The notes beneath the pieces are model-generated. The model was not told the DNA's origin. It saw nothing but the letters and a program-made list of their open reading frames with translations, and searched no databases. Source: Clostridium sp. UBA4746 (GTDB taxonomy: Bacteria > Bacillota > Clostridia > Clostridiales > Clostridiaceae). From it: 20,134 nucleotides of DNA. The position numbers and the translations under genes are program-made. The stretch lies in assembly GCA_002403785.1 (NCBI GenBank), contig DHIM01000388.1:1-20134 (forward strand), given 5' to 3'. Shown here in pieces: positions 1-7,482 of the stretch; position 1 is the first letter of the stretch; each line of letters opens with the position of its first letter.

Positions 1-105
1 AACTACATCACTATCGCATTCTTCTAATGCTTCCTTAGCATCAGTGTAGGATACACCTGTTCGCTCTTTAATAATGTCAATTTTTTCTAGTGTGATCTCT
101 GCCAT
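1..105 (-). CDS. DUF4342-type protein with UBA-like N-terminus (partial, 3' end outside window)
   Basis: This is the first 35 codons of a gene that runs off the left edge. It starts with ATG at 105, preceded by a very good SD (AGGAGG, 9 bases upstream). The visible protein begins MAEITLEKIDIIKERTGVSY and continues with a TDAKEALEECDSDVV-like stretch. That helix-turn-helix 'ERTGVSY..AKEALE...DVV' pattern is typical of UBA-like domains, as found at the N-terminus of EF-Ts and of small DUF4342 proteins. From memory of the family, Clostridium DUF4342 proteins start almost this way; their function is unknown. It follows recO by 38 bases, so it is probably the last gene of the cdd-era-recO transcript. 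The family assignment rests on the N-terminus alone. Confidence 0.75.
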   Translation of the reverse strand, partial: MAEITLEKIDIIKERTGVSYTDAKEALEECDSDVV

Positions 106-143
106 TAAAATCATCCTCCTTATAATTTACCCAGGGTTACAGA

Positions 144-899
144 TCAATTATTGATGCTGTATTCCCTTAAATAATTAAACATTTCTAAGCTTTTCGGCTT
201 CCTTGTATAATTTTGAGAAATAATAAAAGACAAAATTTTATATAACTCAAGTTTAGACGATTGTGAAACAATAATTCTATTAATTTTATCCATACCAAAA
301 TTATTTAAGAATTTTAATGTATTATATGTAGGATTTGAAATATATATACTATTTAACTTTTCACACTCTTTACAAATTGGGCCATATGATATTGAATCAA
401 TATTATTGGACATACTTATTTTTTTTCTACACTTAACACATTGGTTAAAGTTTAATCCATAACCTGTTGCCTTTAGAATTCTTATTTCAAAAGCCCTGGC
501 TAAAATCTCTATATCCATAACGTCATTTTTTATAAAATAAAAGGCAGAAACTAGATCTCTAAAAAGTTCTTTATTAACCTCATCGTTTTCCATAGCAATA
601 TCAATTAATTCATTAAAATATGAAGCATATGTAATCGTGTCCAGGTTTCTTAATAATTGCTGAAAAGAATCTATAATCGTAATTTCATTTATTGTATATA
701 AATTTCTACCTTTAAAAAGTATAAATTCCCCATAAGTACAAGGTAATGTTGAAGATACATATCTACTTTTATTTTTCCTCGCACCTTTAGCTATTGCTGT
801 TATTTTACCAAACTCTTCAGTAAATAACCAGACTAGCTTATCATTCTCTTTAAACTCTTGTGTTTTTATAACTATTGCTCTAGTTTTTAAAATCGACAG
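144..899 (-). CDS. recO: DNA repair protein RecO, probable CTG start
   Basis: RecO works with RecF and RecR to load RecA onto SSB-coated single-stranded DNA in recombinational repair. From the first ATG at 593 the frame gives only 149 residues and lacks the N-terminal OB fold. The frame is open further upstream to a stop at 915-917, and the extra part is clearly RecO: TRAIVIKTQEFKENDKLVW, then LFTEEFGKITAIAKGARK, then YGEFILF. The only sensible start I see is CTG at 899, giving (M)SILKTRAIVIKT and 251 residues, the usual family length. An SD (AGGGGATGAT, 8 of 10 bases matching the 16S complement) lies 7 bases upstream and overlaps the era stop codon, so translation is probably coupled to era. 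The C-terminal half carries a four-cysteine zinc site (CVKC ... CKEC). An ATG at 907-905 is one base out of frame, so an indel is the alternative explanation. Confidence 0.9.
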   Translation of the reverse strand: MSILKTRAIVIKTQEFKENDKLVWLFTEEFGKITAIAKGARKNKSRYVSSTLPCTYGEFILFKGRNLYTINEITIIDSFQQLLRNLDTITYASYFNELIDIAMENDEVNKELFRDLVSAFYFIKNDVMDIEILARAFEIRILKATGYGLNFNQCVKCRKKISMSNNIDSISYGPICKECEKLNSIYISNPTYNTLKFLNNFGMDKINRIIVSQSSKLELYKILSFIISQNYTRKPKSLEMFNYLREYSINN

Positions 900-910
900 A
901 AAATCATCCC

Positions 911-1792
911 CTACTTATACCCTAACTCTTTCAAAATACTGGAGGTATCTCTCCATTCTTTCTTTACCTTTACCCATAATCTTAAGTATATTTTTTCTCC
1001 TAAAAATTTCATTATATCTTGTCTTGCATAAGTTGAGATTTGTTTTAAGGTTTTCCCACCTTTTCCAATTATTATACCCTTGTGAGAATCTTTTTCACAA
1101 AGCATATTAACCTCAATATTATATATATTATTTTTATCTCTTTTCATAGAAATAATTTCTATTGCTATTCCATGAGGAACTTCTTGTGATAACAACTTCA
1201 AAGCCTTTTCTCTTATGATTTCAGTAATAATAAATCTCTCTTGTTGATCTGTTATCATATCTTCTGGGTAATATAAGGGTCCCTCTGGTATGTTCTCTTC
1301 TACAAGTTTTGTAACTATGTCAACATTTTTACCCTTTATCGCAGCTATAGGTATTATTTCTTTAAAGTTAAAATATTCTGAATAACCTTGAACGGTTTTA
1401 GCTACTCGCTCTTGAGTATTCTCATCTATCTTATTAACTAACAAAAACACTGGAATTTTAGTATCTTTAAACTGTTCAAGAATGTGCATATCGCCTTTAT
1501 CAATTTCATCACCAGGTGTTGTTATAAATAATATAACATCTACTTCACCAGCTGATTGTTTCGCTACTTTAACCATATATTCTCCAAGTTTATGTCTAGG
1601 TTTATGCATTCCTGGAGTATCTACAAATATTATTTGAGATTCTTTAGTTGTTAATATGGTTTGTATATTATTTCGTGTAGTTTGGGGTCTATTAGACACA
1701 ATTGATAGTTTTTCCCCCATAATATAATTTATTAATGTAGACTTTCCTACATTAGGCCTTCCAATAATAGTTACGAATCCCGATTTAAACAT
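911..1792 (-). CDS. era: Ribosome-assembly GTPase Era
   Basis: Era is an essential GTPase that binds the 3' end of 16S rRNA and helps mature the 30S subunit. The 293-residue protein has the full set of GTPase motifs: P-loop GRPNVGKST at residues 11-19, a threonine switch (TTR), DTPGMHKP near residue 60 and NKID near residue 120. A C-terminal KH RNA-binding domain carries the GIIIGKGGKTL loop. Length matches the family (about 295). ATG at 1792 has a near-perfect SD (AAGGAGG) 5 bases upstream. It lies between cdd and recO, as in Bacillus and Clostridium. The gap of 106 bases from cdd contains only weak A+T-rich inverted repeats. Confidence 0.98.
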   Translation of the reverse strand: MFKSGFVTIIGRPNVGKSTLINYIMGEKLSIVSNRPQTTRNNIQTILTTKESQIIFVDTPGMHKPRHKLGEYMVKVAKQSAGEVDVILFITTPGDEIDKGDMHILEQFKDTKIPVFLLVNKIDENTQERVAKTVQGYSEYFNFKEIIPIAAIKGKNVDIVTKLVEENIPEGPLYYPEDMITDQQERFIITEIIREKALKLLSQEVPHGIAIEIISMKRDKNNIYNIEVNMLCEKDSHKGIIIGKGGKTLKQISTYARQDIMKFLGEKIYLRLWVKVKKEWRDTSSILKELGYK

Positions 1793-1898
1793 ATATCCTC
1801 CTTTTGTTATCTTTTTAAAGTACCTTAAAGGAAATAACTAGTTTGTATACTAATTTGTTTCCTTGAAAGTTCCTAAATAAATAGTATTTATTTACTAC

Positions 1899-2297
1899 CT
1901 ACTTTAATAAATCTTCTTTAGTAAAAGCACCTGGTAATATTTCATTCATAGTCTTTATTATATAACTCTCTTCATTTTTTACTAATATAATGTGTATATC
2001 TTTTGTTGCAAATTCAACTATAACTTGTCTGCAAATACCACAAGGATACGTATTAGTTGACATATCACCGACTATAGCAATAGCTTTAATTTTTTTATGT
2101 CCCTCAGATATAGCTTTGAAAATTGCTGTTCTTTCTGCGCAGTTAGTAGCACCATAGGATGCGTTCTCTATATTGCACCCTGTGTATATAGACCCATCAT
2201 CAGTAACAACTGCAGCTCCTACCTTAAATTTTGAATAAGGCACATATGCATTTTCTCTAGCATCTATTGCAATTTTAGCTAACCTTCTATAATCCAT
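1899..2297 (-). CDS. cdd: Cytidine deaminase
   Basis: This enzyme hydrolytically deaminates cytidine and deoxycytidine to uridine and deoxyuridine in pyrimidine salvage. The protein shows the catalytic and zinc-binding signature of the small tetrameric class: a CAE motif within NASYGATNCAERTAIF and PCGICRQ downstream, supplying three zinc cysteines and the catalytic glutamate. The open frame extends 6 codons further upstream, but those codons contain the SD (AGGAG). ATG at 2297, 7 bases after it, is therefore the likely start, giving MDYRRLAKIA and 132 residues, normal for the family. It is the first gene after an intergenic promoter and probably leads a cdd-era-recO transcript. Confidence 0.96.
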   Translation of the reverse strand: MDYRRLAKIAIDARENAYVPYSKFKVGAAVVTDDGSIYTGCNIENASYGATNCAERTAIFKAISEGHKKIKAIAIVGDMSTNTYPCGICRQVIVEFATKDIHIILVKNEESYIIKTMNEILPGAFTKEDLLK

Positions 2298-2345
2298 TAG
2301 TACACTCCTATACAAGTAGTTTAACGCGAAAAATCACGTATACCA

Positions 2346-2373
2346 ATTATATCACTAATTATTAGTATTTCAA
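2346..2373 (-). promoter_or_regulatory. Extended -10 sigma-A promoter for cdd-era-recO
   Basis: On the minus strand TTGAAA (2373-2368), a 16-base spacer and TATAAT (2351-2346) are present, with TGA directly before the -10 hexamer forming the extended TGnTATAAT motif. It is about 50 bases upstream of the cdd start in a 127-base gap after dgkA. No terminator is visible between dgkA and this promoter, so read-through from the upstream genes is also possible. Confidence 0.75.
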
Positions 2374-2424
2374 TAACATTATAATTATATGTAGAATGTT
2401 AGGCATTTGAAATAAAATCGTTAT

Positions 2425-3123
2425 CTACCCCAAAACTTTGAATAGTAATAATGTTAATAAAGTACCAAATACGCCACCAAAAATTACTTCTATAATAGAA
2501 TGAATTTCTGAATCAACCCTACTTTGCGCAACAATTACAGCTATAAAATAAGATAATACCATGATTAAAGGTTCATTACTTAATAATGTTATAGTTGTTG
2601 CTAACGAAAAAGCTATGGTTGCGTGACCACTCGGCATACCTCCCCTGAGTGGAGTTCCTTCACCATAAATTGCCTTAACTACAACAGTCGCAATACAAAC
2701 TATAACTAGTATAAAAAAAATCATGTGCGGGTCAGATGTTTTAAGTTTTAGCATCACTGTCCTATTAAGTGGAGTTACTCTATCCCAAAATATCACATAA
2801 CCTACTAAGACCGAATTTATAGCAGTTACAAGCACCGCACCTGCAGCAACATTTTTAGCGATTTTCGCAAGCGGATGATAGAAGTTTGTTGTAGCATCTA
2901 TGGCACATTCTACTGCGGTATTTATCATTTCAGCCACTATTACCAAGGTTATAGTGATGGTAATAATTAAAATCTCTATTTTAGACAAATCATAAAAAAA
3001 CGCGGCAGTTAGCACTAACATAGTAGATAACATATGTATTTTCATATTTCTTTGTGTACGAATTGAGTATATGATTCCTTCAATTGCATAATTAAAACTA
3101 TCAACCAATTTCTTAACTTTCAT
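2425..3123 (-). CDS. Fusion of DgkA-type lipid kinase and PAP2 phosphatase
   Basis: This 232-residue membrane protein has two domains. Residues 1 to about 112 are the small integral-membrane lipid kinase of the DgkA family. They carry EMINTAVECAID (residues 65-76), with the conserved E, N and E, and FYHPLAKIAKNVAAGAV; the Gram-positive members phosphorylate undecaprenol. Residues about 130-232 are a PAP2 (type 2 phosphatidate phosphatase) domain with PSGH at 164-167 and SR at 201-202 plus H208. The last position of the third PAP2 motif is E212 rather than the usual D, and the first motif (K-x6-RP) is not clear; a loose K150...R160 is the only candidate. The SD (AAAGGTGG) is 6 bases before the ATG. 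It sits in the usual dgkA slot between ybeY and cdd. In the family, kinase and phosphatase domains act in opposite directions on lipid carriers; which reaction matters here is unknown. Confidence 0.92.
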   Translation of the reverse strand: MKVKKLVDSFNYAIEGIIYSIRTQRNMKIHMLSTMLVLTAAFFYDLSKIEILIITITITLVIVAEMINTAVECAIDATTNFYHPLAKIAKNVAAGAVLVTAINSVLVGYVIFWDRVTPLNRTVMLKLKTSDPHMIFFILVIVCIATVVVKAIYGEGTPLRGGMPSGHATIAFSLATTITLLSNEPLIMVLSYFIAVIVAQSRVDSEIHSIIEVIFGGVFGTLLTLLLFKVLG

Positions 3124-3186
3124 ACTTAACCACCTTTAAAAATATTCTCTTGAATTAAGGCACATGAAATGGTCCCTAAATTTATT

Positions 3187-3687
3187 TTATCTAGATATAT
3201 TAAAATTGTTCAATATTTCTTCTTCTCTTTTTCTCATAATGTTTTTTTGAGCTTCCTCCATGTGGTCATACCCTAGCAGATGCAAAATTGAATGCACTGT
3301 AAGATAAGCACATTCTCGATTAAATGAATGTCCAAATTCTTCACTTTGCTGCTTAGATTTTTCCAGTGATAATGCAACATCACCAATCACTAACTTGTCA
3401 TCATATAAATCACTTTGGTCAAATTCATAGTTTACATACACATCTTTAAAAACCTTGTTATCTGGGTAATTTAGCATAGGAAAAGATAACACATCTGTGA
3501 TTTTATCTATTCCCCGCTGCTTTAAATTTATTTCTTTAATTTCTTCATTGTCAATAAATATAACACTTACCTCATTATCTATAAATAGCTTTTCTTCGCG
3601 TAGCGTATACTCAATGACATCTTTTATAACAGTTTCAAGTTCCCTTGTAACTTCAATCTTATTTTGCCTATTATCAATGTAAATCAT
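3187..3687 (-). CDS. ybeY: Endoribonuclease YbeY
   Basis: YbeY is a zinc-dependent endoribonuclease needed for 16S rRNA 3' end maturation and late-stage 70S ribosome quality control. The 166-residue protein carries the signature H-x3-H-x5-H, with H132, H136 and H142 in VHSILHLLGYDH, preceded by the conserved TDVLSFPM and LVIGDVALS segments. An SD (GAGGAG) lies 11 bases before ATG 3687, slightly long spacing. It is between pgpH and the dgkA-PAP2 fusion, the standard order, and functionally pairs with era, which also acts on the 16S 3' end. Confidence 0.97.
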   Translation of the reverse strand: MIYIDNRQNKIEVTRELETVIKDVIEYTLREEKLFIDNEVSVIFIDNEEIKEINLKQRGIDKITDVLSFPMLNYPDNKVFKDVYVNYEFDQSDLYDDKLVIGDVALSLEKSKQQSEEFGHSFNRECAYLTVHSILHLLGYDHMEEAQKNIMRKREEEILNNFNISR

Positions 3688-3726
3688 ACTTGTTTATACT
3701 CCTCTTCTTGTCACATGAAGATAAAT

Positions 3727-3754
3727 ACCAAGTGAATATTCACGTGACTTTGGT
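3727..3754. repeat. Palindrome and possible hairpin between pgpH and ybeY
   Basis: The 70-base gap between pgpH and ybeY contains the perfect 12-base palindrome GTGAATATTCAC (3732-3743). It is embedded in a larger imperfect inverted repeat, ACCAAGT (3727-3733) with ACTTTGGT (3747-3754). On the transcribed strand no U-run follows, so it does not look like an intrinsic terminator. It could be an RNA processing or protein-binding site, or chance. Confidence 0.45.
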
Positions 3755-3757
3755 TTG

Positions 3758-5857
3758 TTATTTGTTTTCGCGTTCCTTATCCTTTTGCCATTTGTCTAAA
3801 GGATACTCTATTCTCTCATGATATATCCCCGAAAGCACTTTCATAAATGACGCTCTAATCTTTTCTAAATCTTTTAAAGTTAAATCACAATTATTTAGTT
3901 GACCTTCATTAAGTCTACTTTTTATTAGATTATTAACCATTTCCTCAATTTTACCTTTTGTAGGGTTTGGAATCGATCTTACAGCCGCTTCCACCGCATC
4001 TGAGAGCATTATAATTGCAGCTTCCTTGCTTTCAGGGTTTGGTCCTTGGTATCTAAAATCTTCTTCTTTAATTTCATCTGGATTATCACTAGAATTTTTC
4101 ATAGTTACATAAAAATATTTTACTAAAGTAGTACCATGATGTTGCCCAATTGCATCTTGGATAACCTTAGGTATTTTATATTCTTTTGCAAGTTCAAGTC
4201 CATCTTTGACATGAGAAATGATTATTAGTGTACTTAAATTTGGAGTTATTTTATCATGTGGATTAACATTCCCTAATTGATTTTCTTTAAAGAAATAAGG
4301 CCTTTTAATCTTACCAATATCATGATAATATGCAGAAACCCTTGCAAGAACAGGATTTGCACCAACTGATTCTGCTGCAACTTCCGCAAGATTAGCTACA
4401 AGTACCGAATGATGATAACTTCCTGGTGCTTCTAAAAGCAGCCTTTTTAATAATGGGTGATTGGGGTTTGATAGTTCCAAAAGCTTAACTGTAGTCACTA
4501 TATCAAAGAAGCTTTCAAAAAATGGTAAAAACCCTATAGTAAGTACTCCAGATATGAGACTTGCAAGACACACCATTCCTGCCTTTTTTAAAACATCAAT
4601 TATACTGTTACTTAGCAAAAATCCCATAGAGAGATACACCATCAAATTAATCATTGCAATATATATAGATGAATATAATATATCGTTCCTTTGTTGCATT
4701 TTCTTGAGTAGCATAACCCCTGCAATGGAGTTTAACACCGCCAATATTGTAATTTCAAAGTTGAAATTAACCGCAACACTTATAAGAATGCAGTTGAAAA
4801 TGTTTAAAGCTATAGCTACTTCATCATTAATTAAAATGGCCATAAGCATTGGTACACACGCTAGTGGAATTGCAAACAAAGAAGTTACGCCTAATATCCT
4901 GGCAAGCAATATAGCTATTATATTAAGAATATTTAGCATAATTAATTTTTTAATATCATTAAATATTGCCGGATGGTACTTATATAAATAATACCACTGA
5001 AGTAAAATTACAAGGCAAACAAGTGCAGATAAACTTAAATATAATGACCATTCAATATTATTAGTATTATCGAGTAACCCTAATGATTCGAGAAGTGCTT
5101 TTTGCTGTGAGGTTATTGGCTCTCCCTCTTTTATAATGATTTGATCCTTCTTGATCATAACAGGTTTAACGCTATTTCTCGCTTCCTCTATTAACACCTC
5201 AGTACCTTTTTTATCATAAATTGTATTAGGATAAACTTCTGCATTTGCAATAGACATTCCTATTTCCCTTATATCCTTAGGAAAATTCGAGTTATTAAAA
5301 GCTGTCGCAATAATACCCTGTGCCATAACAATTTCTTCAGGTTTATTTTCATTTATTGTGGTTAAATCATAAAAAGTTGTCATCGTGCCTTTAAGAAATC
5401 TTTCTAATTCATTAGCATCACTACGATCTAGATTTATTAAAGTCTGATATTTTTCATAAGTAAAATTAGAAATTGAATTCTTACTTTTGAGTGAATCTAT
5501 TTTTTCCTTTTCTAATAATGTTTTTGTAGATGGATTACTATTACTTGTAGTATTTAACTGACCTACTTTTAAAAACAAATTGCCAATATTTTGTACTGCT
5601 TTTTCATTTACAAGAATTTTAATTGTTTTTTTTCCTATAATTGCTACAGCCTTAGTTCTATTGTTTTCAGTGCCTATTTCATTTTCAACTTCCCTAGGCG
5701 CTTTTATATCTACATTTGCAATATCCCCAACATTTAGAGTATACCTTTTCGGAACCAATGCTGTTACTAAAATTGAATACATTATAATCGTCGTAACTAT
5801 AAAAATCAAATAAGGTTTTACCTTATTAAGTTTCATAAGCCCCCTAAAATTCTTCAA
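3758..5857 (-). CDS. pgpH: Membrane HD-domain phosphodiesterase PgpH (7TMR-HDED/7TM-HD; YqfF)
   Basis: PgpH-family proteins hydrolyse the second messenger c-di-AMP in the cytoplasm. About 699 residues in the family order: an N-terminal membrane segment (LIFIVTTIIMYSILVTALVP), a roughly 220-residue extracellular HDED domain, a seven-helix membrane region, then a cytoplasmic HD domain with SYHHSVLVA and YYHDIGK near residue 510 and a later GQHHGT. The longest frame begins at TTG 5884, which has no SD. TTG at 5857 is preceded by AAGGTGGGGAT, 9 of 11 bases complementary to the 16S end, at good spacing, so I prefer it. ATG at 5836 is another option but has its purine run only 3 bases away. It lies 70 bases after yqfD and before ybeY. 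In most relatives phoH sits between yqfD and this gene; here it does not. Confidence 0.95.
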   Translation of the reverse strand: MKNFRGLMKLNKVKPYLIFIVTTIIMYSILVTALVPKRYTLNVGDIANVDIKAPREVENEIGTENNRTKAVAIIGKKTIKILVNEKAVQNIGNLFLKVGQLNTTSNSNPSTKTLLEKEKIDSLKSKNSISNFTYEKYQTLINLDRSDANELERFLKGTMTTFYDLTTINENKPEEIVMAQGIIATAFNNSNFPKDIREIGMSIANAEVYPNTIYDKKGTEVLIEEARNSVKPVMIKKDQIIIKEGEPITSQQKALLESLGLLDNTNNIEWSLYLSLSALVCLVILLQWYYLYKYHPAIFNDIKKLIMLNILNIIAILLARILGVTSLFAIPLACVPMLMAILINDEVAIALNIFNCILISVAVNFNFEITILAVLNSIAGVMLLKKMQQRNDILYSSIYIAMINLMVYLSMGFLLSNSIIDVLKKAGMVCLASLISGVLTIGFLPFFESFFDIVTTVKLLELSNPNHPLLKRLLLEAPGSYHHSVLVANLAEVAAESVGANPVLARVSAYYHDIGKIKRPYFFKENQLGNVNPHDKITPNLSTLIIISHVKDGLELAKEYKIPKVIQDAIGQHHGTTLVKYFYVTMKNSSDNPDEIKEEDFRYQGPNPESKEAAIIMLSDAVEAAVRSIPNPTKGKIEEMVNNLIKSRLNEGQLNNCDLTLKDLEKIRASFMKVLSGIYHERIEYPLDKWQKDKERENK

Positions 5858-5927
5858 ATCTAATCCCCACCTTTTTCTTCTCAAGTAAACTAAAAAATAT
5901 ATTAATCTTTGTTTTTCTTCATATTCA

Positions 5928-7085
5928 CTATTTTTTTTCAGGTGTAGTATTTTTATCAGGTATTATACTTGCTTCAGAAGCGACATTTTCTTCAGCAACA
6001 ACCAATACTTTTATTAAATATTTATCTTTCTCCTTTTTCACATTTTCAATTTTATCTACGATTTTAACACTTTTGTCCAAATTTTTAAATATATCAGAAT
6101 ATAATTCTTTTACTATCTTAGCTGAATCCGCAGATATATTTTTTTCTTCAACTTCATAATAGGTTTCTTTGTTTATAAATTTATTGTTATTTTCTATTTT
6201 ATCATAATTAGTATATGGAATTATGCTATTTTTCAGATAAATTTTTTTATTTGCAAATTTAATGTATAAATTGCTTATACTATTCCCGGTTCTGACTTTC
6301 ATTGTTTTATTTAAGGGAACTTCTTTAATCTTCTCATAAAATGTTTTTGCTATAACCTCTCCCTCAGCATGTACAGGATAAACACTTTCTTCTTTACCTT
6401 GCTCTCCTTTAACTAATATATCTCCCTTTTGTATTACATCTCCACTCAATACAATTGCTGTTCCACCAGTTGTAAATACTCTAGCCACTATACCGTCTTT
6501 CGTGGCTATCAAATTACAAGGTGTTTGGTTACTCACTATAATAGGTGGTGATTGTCTTTCTATTACATCAACCTTTAATTTGACACCGTCAATCCTTGCT
6601 TTTACCCACATTATTTCATCATTACTTCTTGTGATTTTATTTTCAAGCGCATATACATCTATATTTTTTTTTCTGAGTCCTGGTCTGATTCCAAAACTTT
6701 TGATTTGATTACGTAGTTCATATGGGCTTATATAATTTTCAGTATTAATTTCTATGTTCCACACAAATGTAGACAAATAATATATTAAACCTGCGAACAA
6801 AACTACTCCTAGTAAAAGTGCAAATCTGCTTTTTAATTTTATTAGAAAAAATGACACTCCACTTCTTCCAATAATTTTAACCCTACTATTTGTTCTTTTA
6901 GCCACTTTACTGATTTCACCATAATCACTTAATTTTACATCTAAAATTACAGTTGTTATGTTAATTTTTCTTATGTTTTTGGCTACAACACCATTTTTCC
7001 ATAGTAAGTTTATGAATTTTTCTGGTATCAATGATTGAATTTCCATTGTAATAATACCTTTTTTATATTTTTTAAAATTATTCAT
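5928..7085 (-). CDS. yqfD: Sporulation protein YqfD
   Basis: YqfD is a sporulation-associated membrane protein of unknown biochemical role. The protein shows a short soluble N-terminal part (MEIQSLIPEKFINLLWKNG), one strong transmembrane segment at about residues 88-109 (FALLLGVVLFAGLIYYLSTFVW-like), and a long beta-rich presumably extracytoplasmic part with ...GVKLKVDVIERQSPPI and GDIVQ/GDILVKGEQG-type segments. The longest frame begins at 7118, inside yqfC. I chose ATG 7085 (MNNFKKYKKG): it overlaps the yqfC stop by a few bases and gives 385 residues with a basic N-terminus like the family. ATG 7046 (MEIQSLIPEK), preceded by AAAGG, is the alternative. Coupled translation with yqfC is likely. 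Confidence 0.9.
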   Translation of the reverse strand: MNNFKKYKKGIITMEIQSLIPEKFINLLWKNGVVAKNIRKINITTVILDVKLSDYGEISKVAKRTNSRVKIIGRSGVSFFLIKLKSRFALLLGVVLFAGLIYYLSTFVWNIEINTENYISPYELRNQIKSFGIRPGLRKKNIDVYALENKITRSNDEIMWVKARIDGVKLKVDVIERQSPPIIVSNQTPCNLIATKDGIVARVFTTGGTAIVLSGDVIQKGDILVKGEQGKEESVYPVHAEGEVIAKTFYEKIKEVPLNKTMKVRTGNSISNLYIKFANKKIYLKNSIIPYTNYDKIENNNKFINKETYYEVEEKNISADSAKIVKELYSDIFKNLDKSVKIVDKIENVKKEKDKYLIKVLVVAEENVASEASIIPDKNTTPEKK

Positions 7086-7362
7086 GACTTTCATACACAA
7101 CTGACTTAAAGTTTCCACTTAAAGTTATTGTGTTTCCCCCTATAAATAATATTTTAAAATTTTTACCATATATTGAAATTGGACCTACATTTGAATTTAT
7201 TTTTATTTGTTCTTCTTCAAATATTACTACACCTTTATGGTTTTCTATATTTATTTCGTGATTAGACAAAATAGTAATTTTGGGTAAATCTAATAGGATA
7301 TCTCTTGGCAAATCTAACTTGCTTGCTATAATTTCTTTTGTTTTATAAAATTTATTATCCAT
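7078..7362 (-). CDS. yqfC: Sporulation protein YqfC
   Basis: YqfC is a small (about 93-residue) sporulation protein of the YabP/YqfC family, found next to yqfD in spore formers; its molecular role is not established. The product has 94 residues: it begins MDNKFYKTKEIIASKLDLPR and continues with the family's 'DILLDLPKITILSNHEINIENHKGV' type segment, then YGKNFKILFIGGNTITLSG. The open frame extends 9 codons further to 7389, but the codons just before ATG 7362 contain the SD (GAGGTGA), so 7362 is preferred. It overlaps the start of yqfD. A strong terminator lies just upstream at 7452-7480, so yqfC-yqfD needs its own promoter. Confidence 0.93.
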   Translation of the reverse strand: MDNKFYKTKEIIASKLDLPRDILLDLPKITILSNHEINIENHKGVVIFEEEQIKINSNVGPISIYGKNFKILFIGGNTITLSGNFKSVVYESHE

Positions 7363-7393
7363 AACACTCACCTCGCAAAAATACTTCATACTA

Positions 7394-7423
7394 AATTTAT
7401 GAAGAAAAAGCTTAAGAAATTAC
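7394..7423 (-). promoter_or_regulatory. Weak sigma-E-like promoter candidate for yqfC-yqfD
   Basis: On the minus strand CATAAATT (7401-7394) matches 7 of 8 positions of the sigma-E -10 consensus (CATACAnT form). GTAATTT (7423-7417), 15 bases upstream, matches the -35 only partly. The position fits a short leader before the yqfC SD, and sporulation sigma control is known for yqfC/yqfD in Bacillus. In such A+T-rich DNA a chance match is quite possible. Confidence 0.3.
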
Positions 7424-7451
7424 AGTTTTTAAATTATATAATTTTTTGAAT

Positions 7452-7480
7452 AAAAAAAAAGACTCAGCAAATGCTGAATC
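7452..7480 (-). terminator. Rho-independent terminator of the rpsU transcript
   Basis: On the minus strand a 9-bp stem (GATTCAGCA pairing with TGCTGAGTC, one G-T pair) with a 2-base loop at 7461-7480 is followed directly by nine T residues (7460-7452). Flanking A/T pairs can extend the stem. It lies immediately after the stop codon of the yqeY remnant, showing that rpsU and yqeY once formed one transcript. Confidence 0.92.
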
Positions 7481-7482
7481 TT

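Noticed and set aside
1827..1864. Inverted repeat AAGGAAA...TTTCCTT between cdd and era
   Set aside because: Only 7 bp with a 23-base spacer and no U-run; not distinguishable from background.
1875..1893. A+T-only palindrome just after cdd (AAATAAATA and TATTTATTT)
   Set aside because: No GC pairs and a one-base centre; it is too weak to call a terminator and expected by chance in such A+T-rich DNA.
4461..4991. A 176-codon open frame on the plus strand inside pgpH
   Set aside because: It lies wholly antisense to the membrane-coding part of pgpH, shows no recognisable domain or SD, and its hydrophobic, serine/isoleucine-rich product is what antisense of such sequence gives.
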